Positions 51,030 to 60,995 of a stretch of 64,000 nt of DNA are shown piece after piece. The notes under the pieces were generated by a model, which worked only from the letters and a program-made list of their open reading frames with translations, did no database searches and was not told the DNA's origin. The stretch lies in assembly GCA_903913285.1 (NCBI GenBank), contig CAIWKO010000068.1:62001-126000 (forward strand). Direction: 5' to 3'. Both the position numbers and the translations under genes were made by a program. How positions within the stretch are numbered: the stretch's first letter is position 1; each line of letters opens with the position of its first letter. The DNA comes from an uncultured Bacteroidales bacterium. Its GTDB lineage: Bacteria > Bacteroidota > Bacteroidia > Bacteroidales > CAIWKO01.

Positions 51030-52957
51030 TACCAAAATCAAACATCACTGCTCAGGAATATCTTGAAGAATTAAGCAAAGGTTTGGCAACGGGTGTAATG
51101 CCTCATGTGGAAGATCTTAGAAAAGAGCAGCACAAAACCATCATTTTTATCGGCGCAGGAACCTGCGGCTTGGGTGCAGGAGCAGGAAAGACAAAAACTG
51201 CCGTTGAAACCTATTTAACCGAAAAAAACATAGATGCAGAAATTATTGAAGTCGGTTGTATTGGATTTTGTACTGCCGAACCTATAGTTGATATACAGTT
51301 GCCCGAAAAGAACCGTATTTCTTTTTCGAAAGTAACTTCCGATAAAGTTGACAGCTTACTGGATGACGTTTTTGCAGGAAAAACCGAAGGACATGAAGTT
51401 CTCGGTCAGTTCCGGAACAACGGTCACGAATCGTGGGCAGGAGTTCCCGAAATATTTAACCATCCTTTCTTTATTAAACAAAAACGTATCGTTCTTCAAA
51501 ACTGCGGCATTATTGACCCTGTGAGCATCGATGAATATATATCGAAAGGCGGCTACAGCAGTTTGATACAGGTGTTGAAGAAGTTTTCGTCGGATGAAGT
51601 TATTACAGCCATCGAAAAAAGCGGTTTACGCGGCAGAGGCGGTGGCGGTTTCCCGACCGGAATGAAATGGAGACTGGCTTACAAAACCCCGAGCGACCAA
51701 AAATACATGATATGCAACGCCGACGAAGGCGACCCCGGTGCTTTTATGGACCGCGCTGTGATTGAAGGCGACCCGCATCGTTTGCTCGAAGGTTTGGCAA
51801 TAGGTTCGTATGCAGTTGGAGCTTCGGTAGCTTACATTTATATTCGGGCAGAATACCCGCTAGCTATCAAACGTTTGAAAATTGCTATCAAACAAGCCGA
51901 AGATTATGGTTTGCTTGGTCATAACATATTTGGTTCGGGCTTCGACCTGAAAATTAAGATAAAAATGGGTGCAGGCGCTTTTGTTTGCGGCGAAGAAACT
52001 GCTTTGATGCACAGCATTGAAGGTTATCGCGGCATGCCGAGTCCCCGTCCGCCTTTCCCTTCGGAAAGCGGTTTGTTTGGAAAACCCAGTGTGATCAATA
52101 ATGTTGAAACATACTCCAATGTTCCCGACATTATCCAAAAAGGCTGGGAATGGTATAGCGCCATAGGAACCGAAAGAAGCAAAGGCACCAAGGTGTTTGC
52201 TTTGTCGGGCAACGTGAAAAACACAGGACTGGTCGAAATACCGATGGGAACCACCATACGTGAGATCATTTTTGGCATAGCCGGTGGCATACGAAACGAT
52301 AAAAAATTTAAAGCAGTTCAGATTGGCGGCCCATCGGGCGGCTGCATCACCGAACAAAACCTCGATATAGAGATCGATTATCAAAACCTGATAGCTGTTG
52401 GCGCCATGATGGGCTCGGGCGGATTGGTTGTAATGGACGAAGACACCTGCATGGTGGATATTGCCAAGTTCTTTATGGATTTTATTCAGCGCGAAAGCTG
52501 CGGAAAATGCATCCCGTGCAGAGAAGGTACCAAACGTATGCTGGAGATATTGCAAAACATTACTTCAAAACCTCAAAACAGCAATGGCAACCAGGCACTG
52601 GAACGTTTCAAAGGTGTGATGCAGCTTGAGAAACTCGGACAGATCATCAAGGAAACTTCCCTGTGCGGATTGGGTCAATCGGCACCAAATCCTGTACTCA
52701 GCACCCTACGCTATTTCCGTCACGAATATGAGGCCCATATTTTTGAACGGGTGTGTCCGGCTAATAAATGTACCGAACTACGCAAATTCAAGATCCTTGT
52801 TGATAAATGCACGGGTTGTATGGTTTGCAGCAAAAAATGCCCGACAGGAGCTATTATCGGAAGCAAAAAAGAACCTCATTTTATTGTTGATAATAAATGT
52901 ATCGGCTGCGGTTCGTGCCAGGAAGCATGCAAATTTGAAGCTATTGAAATGATTTAA
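51026..52957 (+). CDS. hydB: NADH-dependent [FeFe] hydrogenase, NuoF/HydB-like subunit
   Basis: A 643-residue subunit in four domains. The N-terminal thioredoxin-like domain (about 33-100, GTCGLGAGAGKT and CIGFC) has only one cysteine in its first half. The FMN/NAD core follows (GLRGRGGGGFPTGMKWRLAY and CNADEGDPGAFMDR), then SLBB and [4Fe-4S] (ESCGKCIPCREGT, SLCGLGQ). A C-terminal ferredoxin domain has CTGCMVCSKKCPTGA and CIGCGSCQEACKFEA. This is the architecture of HydB in electron-bifurcating hydrogenases, so coupling of NADH and ferredoxin is possible; bifurcation is an inference. Confidence 0.93.
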   Translation: MIPKSNITAQEYLEELSKGLATGVMPHVEDLRKEQHKTIIFIGAGTCGLGAGAGKTKTAVETYLTEKNIDAEIIEVGCIGFCTAEPIVDIQLPEKNRISFSKVTSDKVDSLLDDVFAGKTEGHEVLGQFRNNGHESWAGVPEIFNHPFFIKQKRIVLQNCGIIDPVSIDEYISKGGYSSLIQVLKKFSSDEVITAIEKSGLRGRGGGGFPTGMKWRLAYKTPSDQKYMICNADEGDPGAFMDRAVIEGDPHRLLEGLAIGSYAVGASVAYIYIRAEYPLAIKRLKIAIKQAEDYGLLGHNIFGSGFDLKIKIKMGAGAFVCGEETALMHSIEGYRGMPSPRPPFPSESGLFGKPSVINNVETYSNVPDIIQKGWEWYSAIGTERSKGTKVFALSGNVKNTGLVEIPMGTTIREIIFGIAGGIRNDKKFKAVQIGGPSGGCITEQNLDIEIDYQNLIAVGAMMGSGGLVVMDEDTCMVDIAKFFMDFIQRESCGKCIPCREGTKRMLEILQNITSKPQNSNGNQALERFKGVMQLEKLGQIIKETSLCGLGQSAPNPVLSTLRYFRHEYEAHIFERVCPANKCTELRKFKILVDKCTGCMVCSKKCPTGAIIGSKKEPHFIVDNKCIGCGSCQEACKFEAIEMI

Positions 52958-52970
52958 AAAATACTGAACT

Positions 52971-54695
52971 ATGAGCTTAACTATAGATATAAACGGAAAA
53001 TCCTACGAAGCTTTTGAAAGCGAAACCATACTTACGGTATTGAATCGTAATGGAATTAAAGTTCCGACACTGTGTAACATGAAAGATTTTATACCCACGG
53101 GTGCATGTCGCATCTGTGTGGTGGAAATTGAAGGCAACCCAAAACTGGTGAGTTCCTGTTCATTTCCTGTCAGTAACGGGATGAAGATACACACACATTC
53201 GCCCCGGGTGGTTGAAGCCAGAAAGACCATTGTTGAACTGCTTTTATCAAATCATCCGGACGATTGTCTGTTTTGTGTGCGCAACTCAAATTGCGAACTT
53301 CAAAACCTGGCAAAAGAATATCATGTGGTGGAACGCCGCATACATGGTGTGAAGAACAATCATAAGATAGATTTCTCCAGTCTGAGTATAGTCCGCGACC
53401 CGGATAAATGTATATTATGCGGTCGTTGTGTTCGCGTTTGCGAAGAAACCATGGGCGTGGCCTGCATTGAATATATCAATCGCGGCAGCAAAACCGTGAT
53501 TGGAACTACCATGCAAAAAGGTCTGAACACATCGAGTTGTGTGAATTGCGGACAATGTATCATGGTTTGCCCAACGGGAGCCTTATCAGAACGCAATCAA
53601 ACATCGTTGGTTCAGGAAGCCCTTGGCCAGAAAGATAAAATTGTGGTTGCCCAATACGCACCTTCTATTTCGGTATCTATTGCCGAAGAATTCGGAATAA
53701 AACCCGGAAAAGATATCAACGGAGCTTTGAATGCTGCTTTACGCAAAATGGGATTCAACTTTGTTTTTGATACAACATTCGGTGCCGACCTTACCATTAT
53801 GGAAGAAGCTTCGGAATTGATAGACCGTATCACCAAAGGGAAGACCCTTCCGATGTTCACCAGCTGCTGCCCTGCCTGGGTTAAGTATGCTGAAGAATTC
53901 GCACCCGATTTTCTCGATAATCTTTCTTCGTGCAAATCGCCGCAACAAATGACAGGCGCTATCATTAAAAGCTATTTTGCCGACAAGATAAACGTGAAAC
54001 CCGAAAACATCATATCGGTTTCTATCATGCCCTGCACTGCCAAAAAGTTTGAAGCACAACGCGATACCATGGGAAGAAATGGGATCAATGATGTTGATAT
54101 AGTGATTTCAACACGTGAATTAATCGAATTAATTAAACTCTACGGAATCGACATCAATAATATACAGGCTGAACTAACGGATTCACCATTAGGAGTTAGA
54201 AGTTCGGCAGGAAAGATATTCGGAGCAACAGGCGGAGTGATGGAAGCTGCCCTGAGAACCGCTTATAAAAAACTTACCGGAACAGAACTAACGAATTTCA
54301 AGATATCTGCTGTCAGGGGTTTTGCAGGCCGCAAAGAAACCAAGATCAATATTAACGGGTTGGAAATTGGAGTTGCTGTGGTAAGCGGGTTGGCAAATGC
54401 CGCCATACTTTTAGAAGAAATCAGGAATGGCAAAAACGATGTTCATTTTATTGAAGTGATGACATGCCCCAGAGGATGTATCGCAGGCGGCGGTCAGCGC
54501 ATCGGCGCTTCCGAATCGATTATTGAAGCCCGTATGCAATCGCTCTATAAGATCGATGATACGGAAACCTTGAAAGTATCACATAAAAACCCTGAGGTGA
54601 TAGAATTATACACCAATTTCCTCGGAGAACCTCTGCAACATAGGAGCCACGAATTGCTTCATACAAAATATTCGAAACGGGATGTATTACTGTAA
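52971..54695 (+). CDS. hydA: [FeFe] hydrogenase catalytic subunit HydA, canonical
   Basis: A 574-residue enzyme that interconverts protons and H2. It has an N-terminal [2Fe-2S] domain (LCNMKDF and CRICVVEIEG), a His/Cys-ligated cluster (HPDDCLFCVRNSNCELQ), two [4Fe-4S] clusters (CILCGRCVRVC, CVNCGQCIMVC), then the H-domain with FTSCCPAW (C299, C300), MPCTAKKFE (M353, C355, K358) and VMTCPRGCIAGGGQ (C499, C503), plus LTIMEEASEL for the proton path. Length and cysteine numbers coincide with those reported for C. pasteurianus CpI. It is the catalytic partner of the NuoE and NuoF subunits upstream. Confidence 0.96.
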   Translation: MSLTIDINGKSYEAFESETILTVLNRNGIKVPTLCNMKDFIPTGACRICVVEIEGNPKLVSSCSFPVSNGMKIHTHSPRVVEARKTIVELLLSNHPDDCLFCVRNSNCELQNLAKEYHVVERRIHGVKNNHKIDFSSLSIVRDPDKCILCGRCVRVCEETMGVACIEYINRGSKTVIGTTMQKGLNTSSCVNCGQCIMVCPTGALSERNQTSLVQEALGQKDKIVVAQYAPSISVSIAEEFGIKPGKDINGALNAALRKMGFNFVFDTTFGADLTIMEEASELIDRITKGKTLPMFTSCCPAWVKYAEEFAPDFLDNLSSCKSPQQMTGAIIKSYFADKINVKPENIISVSIMPCTAKKFEAQRDTMGRNGINDVDIVISTRELIELIKLYGIDINNIQAELTDSPLGVRSSAGKIFGATGGVMEAALRTAYKKLTGTELTNFKISAVRGFAGRKETKININGLEIGVAVVSGLANAAILLEEIRNGKNDVHFIEVMTCPRGCIAGGGQRIGASESIIEARMQSLYKIDDTETLKVSHKNPEVIELYTNFLGEPLQHRSHELLHTKYSKRDVLL

Positions 54696-54732
54696 TCAAC
54701 AAATTTATTAAACAAAGCTAAAATCTAAAAAA

Positions 54733-56721
54733 ATGGGCAATCTGATAAATAACGAACTAGTTTACACGGTGAAAGACCGGTGCCGGGTTTGTTATACCTG
54801 TGTCAGAGAGTGTCCTGTAAAAGCCATCAAGATCGTCAACGGTCAGGCTGAAGTTATTTCCGAACGTTGTATCGGATGCGGAAACTGTACGAAAGTATGC
54901 AGCCAGAAAGCCAAATCATTTATTGATACGACGCCGCAGGTTTATGATTATTTAAATAGCGGTGAGAAAATTGTAGCATGTGTTGCTCCAAGTTTCCCGG
55001 CCGAGTTTTCGGAAATTGAGGATTACAAATTGTTCATCGGTATGTTGCGTAAGCTGGGGTTTACCTATGTGGTTGAAGTGGGTTTTGGAGCCGATATTGT
55101 TGCAAAAGAGTACAAGAAAACAATAGACGATCCGAATTCGAAAAAATTCATCTCTTCCGATTGCCCTGCAATTGCTTATTATGTCAGACACTATCATCCT
55201 GAGCTTATTGAATATCTTGCTCCTATTGTTTCGCCCATGGTTGCCATGGTTAGGATCATTAAACACAAATACGGTAAGGACTTAAAAACGGTATTTATCG
55301 GACCTTGCATTGCAAAAAAGGCAGAATCGTCGGAAGTTGACCAGGTGATCACTTTTGCTGAATTACGCAATATGTTCAATAATGCCAATATCACATCAGA
55401 TAACACAACTCCTTCTGAATTTGATCCGCCCATTGCCGGAAAAGCTTCTATTTTTCCCGTAACCCGCGGCAAATTACACTCCATAAACAAATCGGATGAT
55501 ATTTGTGATGAAAACATAATCGTAGCTTCAGGCCGGATACATTTTCGCGAAGCGATCAAGGAATTTGAAGAAGGGCTCAACAAGTCGCAACATCTTGAAC
55601 TGCTTTGCTGCGAAGGTTGCATTATGGGACCTGGAATGACCAATAGTAATAAGATCTTTACCAAAACTACGCATATTCGGAATTACGTCCGAAATAAACT
55701 TTTGAATTTTGATACGGCAGCATGGAAAATAGAATATGATGCCGTTAAAGACATGGATTTCTCACAAACATTTTCATCTGCCGACCGTCGTATTCCAATT
55801 CCTTCGCCCGAAAAAATAACTCAGGTGCTGGAATCCATCGGCAAGTTCAATTTGTCTGACCATTTGAATTGCGGAGCCTGCGGTTATGATACCTGTATTG
55901 AACACGCCATCGCAATAGTGGAAGGTCTTGCCGAAACCGAAATGTGCTTACCTTATACCATAGAAAAATTACATAACTCTGTAAAAGACCTCAATTTATC
56001 TAACGAAAAACTCGCCAGTGCTCAACAATCACTAAAACAGTCGGAAAAACTGGCTACAATGGGACAACTTTCAGCAGGGATTGCTCACGAACTAAACAAT
56101 CCACTGGGAATTATAACTATGTACAGCAATATACTCAAAGACGAAGCACCTGCTGATAGTCCCGTTCATAAAGATCTGGAATTGATCGTTGAGCAGGCAA
56201 ACCGCTGTAAAAAAATTGTTGGTGGTTTATTGAACTTTGCACGTAAAAATCAGGTTAACCTGATTGAAACCGATATCTTTAAATTTACTCAACACAGCAT
56301 CGATTCTATTATTGCTCCTGAAAACGTCACTATCGAACTTAAATCTACTTTAACAAACCCCTACGCTTATATTGATAACGACCAATGGATGCAAGTTCTG
56401 ACAAATATTGAAAAGAACGCTATTGAAGCGATGCCGAACGGAGGTAAACTTACTTTGGAACTCAACGAAACGAACGGCGATGTTGAATTTTGCATCGGCG
56501 ATACGGGTGTCGGGATCTCAAAAGAAAATATGGATAAAATATTCACACCTTTCTTTACCACAAAACCTATAGGAAAAGGAACCGGATTAGGATTACCATT
56601 GATCTACGGCATTGTTAAAATGCACAACGGCCAGATCAGTGTTGATTCAAATGCAGGAGAAGAAGCCGGACCTACAGGAACTGCATTCAGAATTAAAATA
56701 CCAAGAACTAAAAATCTTTAA
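54733..56721 (+). CDS. HydA-like sensory domain fused to histidine kinase
   Basis: A 662-residue soluble protein. Two [4Fe-4S] motifs (CRVCYTCVREC, CIGCGNCTKVC) are followed by a [FeFe]-hydrogenase-like domain. It keeps cubane-type cysteines C144, C192, C292 and C296, but has Asp143 where HydA has the proton-relay cysteine (SSDCPAI) and Gly190 where HydA has Met (GPCIAKK; Lys195 kept). Next come an Fe-S domain with CGACGYDTC (about 377-385), a coiled coil, HisKA with H452 in IAHELNNPLGI, and an HATPase (DTGVGIS and GTGLGLPLI). It is probably a hydrogen or redox sensor signalling by phosphorylation. Confidence 0.9.
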   Translation: MGNLINNELVYTVKDRCRVCYTCVRECPVKAIKIVNGQAEVISERCIGCGNCTKVCSQKAKSFIDTTPQVYDYLNSGEKIVACVAPSFPAEFSEIEDYKLFIGMLRKLGFTYVVEVGFGADIVAKEYKKTIDDPNSKKFISSDCPAIAYYVRHYHPELIEYLAPIVSPMVAMVRIIKHKYGKDLKTVFIGPCIAKKAESSEVDQVITFAELRNMFNNANITSDNTTPSEFDPPIAGKASIFPVTRGKLHSINKSDDICDENIIVASGRIHFREAIKEFEEGLNKSQHLELLCCEGCIMGPGMTNSNKIFTKTTHIRNYVRNKLLNFDTAAWKIEYDAVKDMDFSQTFSSADRRIPIPSPEKITQVLESIGKFNLSDHLNCGACGYDTCIEHAIAIVEGLAETEMCLPYTIEKLHNSVKDLNLSNEKLASAQQSLKQSEKLATMGQLSAGIAHELNNPLGIITMYSNILKDEAPADSPVHKDLELIVEQANRCKKIVGGLLNFARKNQVNLIETDIFKFTQHSIDSIIAPENVTIELKSTLTNPYAYIDNDQWMQVLTNIEKNAIEAMPNGGKLTLELNETNGDVEFCIGDTGVGISKENMDKIFTPFFTTKPIGKGTGLGLPLIYGIVKMHNGQISVDSNAGEEAGPTGTAFRIKIPRTKNL

Positions 56722-56730
56722 AAATATACT

Positions 56731-57129
56731 ATGACAACCTCAGATAAAAAAACAGTAATAATTGTAGACGATGATATTGATAGCTTGTCGCAGTTAACCC
56801 TTCACATGAAAAACATGGGCTTTGATGTTATTACAGGCGAAAGCCAGAAAGAAGGTGAAGACCTAATAAATAAGATCAAACCCGATCTGGCGATCTTCGA
56901 TCTGATGATGGATAATAAAGACAGCGGATTTATTCTAAGTTATAAGATCAAAAAGAAATATCCGGAAGTTCCGGTGATTATTGCTACAGCAGTTACAGCT
57001 GAAACCGGAATGATGTTCGGTTTGAATACCGAAGAAGAAAAAAAATGGATAAAGGCCGACCTCTATCTGGAAAAAGGATTGCGTTTCGACCAACTTCAAG
57101 TTCAGGTCAATAAATTATTAAAACAATAA
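56731..57129 (+). CDS. Receiver-domain protein
   Basis: A 132-residue CheY-like protein with KTVIIVDDDIDSLSQLTLHM, the phospho-acceptor in LAIFDLMMDNKDSGF (Asp about 53), and Lys in LYLEKGLRF. It lacks an output domain. The gene begins 9 bases after the sensory kinase, its most likely phosphodonor. It shares the DxMM...SGF/EGF signature with the receiver at 49962. Confidence 0.88.
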   Translation: MTTSDKKTVIIVDDDIDSLSQLTLHMKNMGFDVITGESQKEGEDLINKIKPDLAIFDLMMDNKDSGFILSYKIKKKYPEVPVIIATAVTAETGMMFGLNTEEEKKWIKADLYLEKGLRFDQLQVQVNKLLKQ

Positions 57130-57139
57130 GTCTCGAATT

Positions 57140-58270
57140 ATGGCAACGCTAAAAGTATTGATAGTAGATGATGAACCCGGTATTCGCTCCGGAATTGTCA
57201 GGATATTGCAAGGATTCTCGGTTGACTTTCCTTTTCTGGAAGAAGATTTTACATTCGATACAATAGAAGTTGGCACCGGCGAAGATGCAATTACCTATCT
57301 CGACAATAACCCTGTTGATATAGTTCTGCTCGACAACAAACTTCCCGGAATTCACGGGATAGAAGTCCTGGAATATATCAATCAAAAGAATATCAACACC
57401 AGCGTGATGATGATCACTTCGTATGCATCACTAGATCTGGCAATAAAAGCTACAAACAACGGAGCCTATAATTTCGTTCCGAAACCCTTTACACCACAAG
57501 AACTGAAAACGTCTATGGAGAGCATTACCAAACATCTCTATTTACGACGGATGACTAAAAAGCTAAACGAAGAAGGTAAAACGATTCGTTTTCAGTTCTT
57601 GTCGGTGTTATCTCACGAACTCAAGTCGCCAATCAATGCCATTGAAGGTTACCTGAGAATTATGCAGGACCGTCAGGTTGGCAACAATCTGGAAGATTAC
57701 GACCTGATGATCAACCGCTCCCTCGAACGTATCAAAGGCATGCGTACACTCATTATGGATATGCTTGACCTGACCAAACTGGAAACAGGCAAAAAAAACC
57801 GTGAGATCAAAAAGGTCGACCTAGTTGAAATTACTCGTATATCAATGGACACTATGAGTCCTATGGCCATCCAGAAAAACATTAAAATGTATCTCGATAC
57901 AGATCAGCCTGCTGTTTTATTGAATGCCGATTCGGAAGAGATCGAGATCATCATGAATAACCTTATTTCGAATGCCGTTAAATACAACAAAGACAACGGC
58001 ACGGTGAACTGTGTCATCAGGAGCGACGGTGATAAGATCAAAATATCAGTTCAGGATACCGGTATCGGGATGACAGAAGATGACATCTCGAAATTATTTC
58101 AGGATTTTGTGCGTATCAAGAACGAAAAGACCAAAGGCATCAGTGGCAGCGGACTGGGTCTTTCTATCATGAAAAAGATGGCAGAAGAATATTATCACGG
58201 TACAGTATGCGTCAATAGCAAACCTGATATCGGAAGTACTTTTATTGTTGAGTTGCCTAAGAACTGTTAG
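57140..58270 (+). CDS. Receiver-histidine kinase hybrid
   Basis: A 376-residue soluble protein. The N-terminal receiver (about 1-125) has LIVDDEPG, phospho-acceptor Asp in IVLLDNKLPGIHGIEVL and Lys in FVPKPFTP. A HisKA domain has phospho-acceptor His in LSVLSHELKSPINAIEGYL (about 158), and the HATPase has NNLISNAVKYNKDNG, QDTGIGM and GSGLGLSIMK. A kinase controlled by its own receiver would sit downstream in the phosphorelay begun by the HydA-like sensor kinase. Confidence 0.9.
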   Translation: MATLKVLIVDDEPGIRSGIVRILQGFSVDFPFLEEDFTFDTIEVGTGEDAITYLDNNPVDIVLLDNKLPGIHGIEVLEYINQKNINTSVMMITSYASLDLAIKATNNGAYNFVPKPFTPQELKTSMESITKHLYLRRMTKKLNEEGKTIRFQFLSVLSHELKSPINAIEGYLRIMQDRQVGNNLEDYDLMINRSLERIKGMRTLIMDMLDLTKLETGKKNREIKKVDLVEITRISMDTMSPMAIQKNIKMYLDTDQPAVLLNADSEEIEIIMNNLISNAVKYNKDNGTVNCVIRSDGDKIKISVQDTGIGMTEDDISKLFQDFVRIKNEKTKGISGSGLGLSIMKKMAEEYYHGTVCVNSKPDIGSTFIVELPKNC

Positions 58271-58289
58271 ATCGTAAACGCTTAAAGCC

Positions 58290-59717
58290 ATGAAATTCAC
58301 TCCCGAAACATACAACATTCCTGACATACCGATGCAACCGTTTATTGATGCAAATGAGATCGATGCGATTATTGAACATACTGTTTCCACTCCCGAAGCA
58401 GTAAGGGCGGTCATAGCAAAATCTCTATCAAAAAAACGACTCAGCTTAAGGGAAACAGCTATTTTGATCAACACCAACGATCCGGTTTTGGTTGCCGAGA
58501 TTAAAGAAGGCGCCAAAGAACTTAAAAAAAGGATCTACGGCAACCGCATTGTTTTATTTGCACCACTGTATATAGGGAATAAATGCTCGAATAATTGCAC
58601 TTATTGCGGATTCAGAGCTTCAAATGCCGACGCAAAACGGGTAACATTAACCGACGATGAGATCGTTCATGAAATAGAATCACTCGAAGATCACGGACAA
58701 AAAAGGCTTATACTTGTTTATGGCGAACATGCGTTATACAATCCCGAATACATTGCACACACTGTAAAACTTGCTTATTCCGTAAAGAAAAATCATGGTG
58801 AGATCAGGCGGGTGAACATCAATGCTGCTCCTCTGGACATCGAAGGATTCAAGATCGTAAAAGAAGCCAATATCGGAACATTTCAGGTCTTTCAGGAAAC
58901 CTATCATCCCGAAGCATACAAGACCTACCATTTAAGAGGGAAAAAAGCCGATTACGGCTATCGCCTCACAGCACTCGATCGCGCTCAGGAAGCAGGTATC
59001 GATGATGTAGGCATCGGTGCATTGTTTGGATTATACGACTGGCGTTTCGAAGTAATGGCATTGGTACGTCACACCAATCATCTCGAAGCATGCTATAACG
59101 TAGGTCCACATACCATATCGTTTCCTCGTGTTAAAGATGCTTCCATGCTGGGTATGGGTGAAAAATATTTTGTGAATGACGAAGACTTTGCAAAGATCGT
59201 TGCTATACTTCGACTGGCAGTTCCATACACTGGTATGATATTGACAGCCCGGGAGCCTGTGCAGGTTCGCAACGAATTATTGCAATACGGAGTTTCGCAG
59301 ATCGACGGCGGCACAAAACTAGAACTCGGCAGTTATGCAAAAAAAGATATAAGTGAACAGGACCTGAATAAGGGCCAGTTTCGTATCAACGACAGTCGTA
59401 CGTTACACGAGATCATTTCCGAACTCATTGACCAGAACATGTTGCCTTCATTTTGCACGGCTTGTTATAGACTGGGACGGACGGGAGAACATTTTATGGA
59501 GTTTTCGGTCCCCGGGTTTATCAAACGTTTTTGTACACCCAATGCCATTTTAACTTTGGCAGAATATCTAGCTGACTATGGACAGGAACCCAACATAACA
59601 AAAGGCCGGGCATTGATAGACAAAGAACTTGACGCTTTAGAAGACAGAACTATAGTTATTGAGATCAAAAAAAGAATTGAAGAAATTAATAACGGAAAAA
59701 GAGATTTATATTTTTAA
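58290..59717 (+). CDS. hydG: H-cluster maturase HydG (radical SAM tyrosine lyase)
   Basis: HydG cleaves tyrosine to make the CO and CN- ligands of the H-cluster. The 475-residue protein is full length. The radical SAM [4Fe-4S] motif is CSNNCTYC (CX3CX2C, about 93-100), followed by RLILVYGEH. The C-terminal auxiliary cluster site is CTACYRLGRTGEHFMEF with a third Cys in FIKRFC (a CX2CX22C pattern), as expected of HydG and not of ThiH. It lies between the kinase gene and hydF, 19 bases after the former. Confidence 0.95.
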   Translation: MKFTPETYNIPDIPMQPFIDANEIDAIIEHTVSTPEAVRAVIAKSLSKKRLSLRETAILINTNDPVLVAEIKEGAKELKKRIYGNRIVLFAPLYIGNKCSNNCTYCGFRASNADAKRVTLTDDEIVHEIESLEDHGQKRLILVYGEHALYNPEYIAHTVKLAYSVKKNHGEIRRVNINAAPLDIEGFKIVKEANIGTFQVFQETYHPEAYKTYHLRGKKADYGYRLTALDRAQEAGIDDVGIGALFGLYDWRFEVMALVRHTNHLEACYNVGPHTISFPRVKDASMLGMGEKYFVNDEDFAKIVAILRLAVPYTGMILTAREPVQVRNELLQYGVSQIDGGTKLELGSYAKKDISEQDLNKGQFRINDSRTLHEIISELIDQNMLPSFCTACYRLGRTGEHFMEFSVPGFIKRFCTPNAILTLAEYLADYGQEPNITKGRALIDKELDALEDRTIVIEIKKRIEEINNGKRDLYF

Positions 59718-59756
59718 ATAATTAAAATCAATAGCCAATCGCTAATCATTATCATC

Positions 59757-60974
59757 ATGGACAAAGGCAGAGATCTTAAACCCCACATCGGCATCTTCGG
59801 AAGAAGAAACAACGGTAAAAGCTCGTTCATCAATGTGTTGGTCGGGCAAGAAGTGGCAATCGTTTCCGAACAGGCAGGCACCACCACCGATCCTGTGAAG
59901 AAATCCATCGAAATATTCGGTATCGGTCCGGTTATTATGGTCGATACTGCCGGCATCGATGATTCCGGCGAACTCGGGAAAAAACGAGTGGATAAAACCA
60001 TGCAGGTATTGAAAACCATTGATTGTGCCGTTCTCATTCTTGCTAATAACGTTTTTGGCGATTACGAAATTGATCTGATACGCGAATTCAACAGTTTCGC
60101 AATTCCTTTTATCTTAATTCACAACAAGTCGGATATTATTCCCATTTTAAAAGCCACTAAAGCTGAGATCGGTAAAACAACCCAAACTGAGATCATCGAT
60201 TTCAGCACCATCACACCGCATAATCTCGACTATGTTGTTGAATCTCTAAAAAAAACAATTCCTCAAACTGCATACGTCAGCAAATCGCTGATCGGCGATA
60301 TTGTGAAGAAAGGCGATTATGTATTGCTCGTCACTCCCATCGATTCCGAAGCTCCCGAAGGACGCATGATACTTCCGCAAACCATGGCCATACGCGATGT
60401 GCTGGACAATCATTGCATCTGCATTGTGCTGCGTGAAACCGAACTCACTCATTTCTTCGAAACCTGCAACACAAAGCCCAAACTGGTTATTACCGACAGT
60501 CAGGCATTCGGCAAGGTGAAGGACTTGGTACCAGAAGATATCATGCTCACCGGGTTTAGCATCGTTTTTTCACGTTTGAAAGGCGACTTTGAAAACTTTA
60601 TTAAAGGAGCACAAAAAATATCTGCGCTGAAAGACGGTGACAAAGTGATCATCATGGAATCGTGCACGCATCGCGTCAGCTGCGAAGATATAGGGCGTTT
60701 TAAACTCCCCGCATGGATCAAAAAATATACGGGCAAAGACATTGACTTCACTATAATTTCGGGAATGAGCGATCTACCTGAAAACATTAAAGATTATTCA
60801 CTATTAATTCAGTGCGGAGGCTGCATGTTCACCCGTAAACAAATATTGAACAGACTGAAGCCATTCACAGATAATGCTGTTTCCATAACGAACTACGGGA
60901 TGGCTATTGCTTTTATGAACGGAATATTTGAGCGGGCACTGCAGCCTTTTTTTATCAACTCTGAAACATCCTGA
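59757..60974 (+). CDS. hydF: H-cluster maturation GTPase HydF
   Basis: HydF is the scaffold that delivers the diiron precursor to HydA. The 405-residue protein has a GTPase domain (G1 GRRNNGKSSF near 14-23, G2/G3 with GTTTDPV and DTAGID, G4 HNKSD) and a C-terminal cluster-binding region: CTHRVSCEDIGR, and CGGCMFT about 50 residues later, the CxH...CGGC ligand set of HydF. Lies between hydG and hydE. Confidence 0.95.
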   Translation: MDKGRDLKPHIGIFGRRNNGKSSFINVLVGQEVAIVSEQAGTTTDPVKKSIEIFGIGPVIMVDTAGIDDSGELGKKRVDKTMQVLKTIDCAVLILANNVFGDYEIDLIREFNSFAIPFILIHNKSDIIPILKATKAEIGKTTQTEIIDFSTITPHNLDYVVESLKKTIPQTAYVSKSLIGDIVKKGDYVLLVTPIDSEAPEGRMILPQTMAIRDVLDNHCICIVLRETELTHFFETCNTKPKLVITDSQAFGKVKDLVPEDIMLTGFSIVFSRLKGDFENFIKGAQKISALKDGDKVIIMESCTHRVSCEDIGRFKLPAWIKKYTGKDIDFTIISGMSDLPENIKDYSLLIQCGGCMFTRKQILNRLKPFTDNAVSITNYGMAIAFMNGIFERALQPFFINSETS

Positions 60975-60995
60975 TTCAGGACAAAACAGCATAAG

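Noticed and set aside
58290-59717. ThiH (thiamine biosynthesis) instead of HydG
   Set aside because: The C-terminal CTAC...C auxiliary-cluster motif is HydG-specific, and hydF and hydE follow.
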